This document shows, piece after piece, positions 5,849 through 6,499 of a stretch of 6,499 nucleotides of DNA. The notes below the pieces were generated by a model, which was not told the origin of the DNA, did not search any database, and saw only the letters and a list, made by a program, of their open reading frames with translations. Source of the stretch: Candidatus Lindowiibacteriota bacterium (lineage in GTDB: Bacteria; Lindowbacteria; 2-12-FULL-62-27); contig JAHFCY010000194.1 in assembly GCA_023249255.1 (NCBI GenBank), positions 1 to 6,499 of the forward strand. The letters are read 5' to 3'. A program made the position numbers and the translations under genes. The first letter of the stretch is position 1. Every line of letters starts with the position of its first letter.

Positions 5849-6334
5849 ATGGCAGGAACGACGACAGGAATTGCGGCTCCGACGAGCATTTTCGCGCAGG
5901 AGCCGACGAAGGCCGCGGCTGGGACAGGCGGAAATGGATTCGGGCAGGACGCGTTTTTGAAACTGCTCGTGTCACGGCTCAGGTTTCAGGATCCGAGCGA
6001 GCCGGTCGACAATCAGCAGTTTTTGGGCCAGATGGCTCAATTCACGAGTCTGGAGCAGATGGTGAAGATGAACACGTCGCTGGATAAATTGAGCGGATCG
6101 ACCTCCAAGAGTGACGCCGTATCGATGTTGGGAGGCGAAGTCACGATCCAGCCGATGGACCAGACGTTGACCGAGGGTGAGACGCCCAAACAGATTACCG
6201 GCATTGTCGATGAAATCAGCTTTGTCGGAAAGGACATCAAGCTCACGGTGGGTGGGACACAGTATTCGTTGGATGATGTGATAAAAATCAAGGTGCCGGA
6301 GGTCAGCAACAGCAGCAGTATTCTCGGACAATAG
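5849..6334 (+). CDS. flgD: Flagellar hook assembly (cap) protein FlgD, short form
   Basis: FlgD forms the transient scaffold at the tip of the growing hook, is exported by the flagellar type III system, and is needed for polymerisation of FlgE. The 161-aa product has the diagnostic N-terminal core at residues 35-72: DAFLKLLVSRLRFQDPSEP, then VDNQQFLGQMAQFTSLEQM. A small beta-rich part follows (about 92-150: LGGEVTI, ITGIVDEISF, IKLTVGG, LDDVIKI). It lacks the larger tudor/Ig-like C-terminal region of enterobacterial FlgD (about 230 aa). In length and domain content it is like the short Bacillus FlgD. The Ser/Asn-rich end (SNSSS) is encoded by AGC/AAC repeats. The start is fixed by AGGAGG 7 nt upstream. 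flgE follows 91 nt downstream, the standard partner. Confidence 0.95.
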   Translation: MAGTTTGIAAPTSIFAQEPTKAAAGTGGNGFGQDAFLKLLVSRLRFQDPSEPVDNQQFLGQMAQFTSLEQMVKMNTSLDKLSGSTSKSDAVSMLGGEVTIQPMDQTLTEGETPKQITGIVDEISFVGKDIKLTVGGTQYSLDDVIKIKVPEVSNSSSILGQ

Positions 6335-6377
6335 GGCGCCAGGGAACCCATAAAGCCGCAGAAACAGTCGTAGCCAT

Positions 6378-6394
6378 CCCCGCCTAAGGCGGGG
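6378..6394 (+). promoter_or_regulatory. GC hairpin in the flgD-flgE gap
   Basis: CCCCGCC (6378-6384) and GGCGGGG (6388-6394) form a perfect 7-bp stem with a TAA loop, extendable by one T-G wobble pair. No T-tract follows. It sits 15 nt before the flgE Shine-Dalgarno (AGGTGG at 6411-6416), so it could shape read-through or mRNA processing rather than end the transcript. The stem shares its core with the hairpin before fliK. The other bases of this 91-nt gap (6335-6425) show nothing recognisable. Confidence 0.55.
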
Positions 6395-6425
6395 GCAAAC
6401 GCAGAAGAAGAGGTGGTCATACAAT

Positions 6426-6499
6426 ATGATTCGTTCGTTCAATTCCGGTGTGTCGGGCCTCCAGGCCCATCTCGAACGGATAGACGTCATCGGTGACAA
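6426..6499 (+). CDS. flgE: Flagellar hook protein FlgE, 3'-truncated by window edge
   Basis: Only the first 24 full codons are present: MIRSFNSGVSGLQAHLERID followed by VIGD and the first bases of the next codon. This is the conserved N-terminal D0 helix of the rod/hook family (pattern M-x-R-S-x-x-S-G-V-S-G-L), which in extracellular axial proteins packs into the inner tube. Position right after flgD identifies it as the hook subunit FlgE rather than FlgF or FlgG, though the fragment alone could not separate these. Where most relatives have I-G-N-N, this one reads I-G-D-(N), a minor change. AGGTGG at 6411-6416, 9 nt upstream, supports the ATG. Confidence 0.88.
   Translation, partial: MIRSFNSGVSGLQAHLERIDVIGD

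Noticed and set aside
5697-5960. 87-residue frame starting in an ATGA overlap with fliK
   Set aside because: It crosses repeat DNA and then more than 100 bases of flgD in another frame, and its protein is low-complexity with no family resemblance. The flgD start has a much stronger ribosome site.

Overview
The window is a stretch of a flagellar biosynthesis operon in which every gene lies on the + strand. The order is fliH (5' end cut by the window edge), fliI, fliJ, a soluble lytic transglycosylase gene, a motE/ylxF-like gene, fliK, flgD and the first 25 codons of flgE. The order fliH-fliI-fliJ-ylxF-fliK-flgD-flgE is the one known from the Bacillus subtilis fla/che operon. Here a transglycosylase gene is inserted between fliJ and the ylxF-like gene, which suits a bacterium whose rod must cross peptidoglycan. 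The DNA looks GC-rich. I cannot name the organism; an uncultured or deeply branching flagellated bacterium is possible, but that is only an impression.

Region 1 (1-3921) is a tightly packed block. fliH and fliI are 9 nt apart, fliI and fliJ overlap by 8 nt, fliJ and the transglycosylase gene share an ATGA, and the transglycosylase and motE-like genes share a TGATG. This points to one transcript with translational coupling. FliH, FliI and FliJ are the ATPase complex of the flagellar type III export apparatus. The transglycosylase carries a complete SLT catalytic signature but no signal peptide. The MotE-like protein has one membrane anchor, a long coiled coil and an MgtE-N/FliG-like helical end.

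Region 2 (3922-6425) has a different texture. fliK, flgD and flgE each have their own Shine-Dalgarno sequence and are separated by gaps of 147, 148 and 91 nt. Each gap carries palindromic or repeated DNA. The first holds an array of eight degenerate 7-bp units that flips strand halfway, an unused perfect Shine-Dalgarno, and a GC hairpin. The second holds a hairpin of about 18 bp and two copies of a 15-bp direct repeat. The third holds a 7-bp GC hairpin. FliK is the hook-length ruler and export specificity switch, FlgD the hook cap and FlgE the hook protein, so the window runs from export machinery to hook assembly.

I see no RNA genes, CRISPR arrays, transposases or recognisable promoters. The whole window is ordinary flagellar content in its genes. 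The less ordinary parts are the intergenic repeats, the signal-less transglycosylase, and an 11-residue tandem duplication in FliH.
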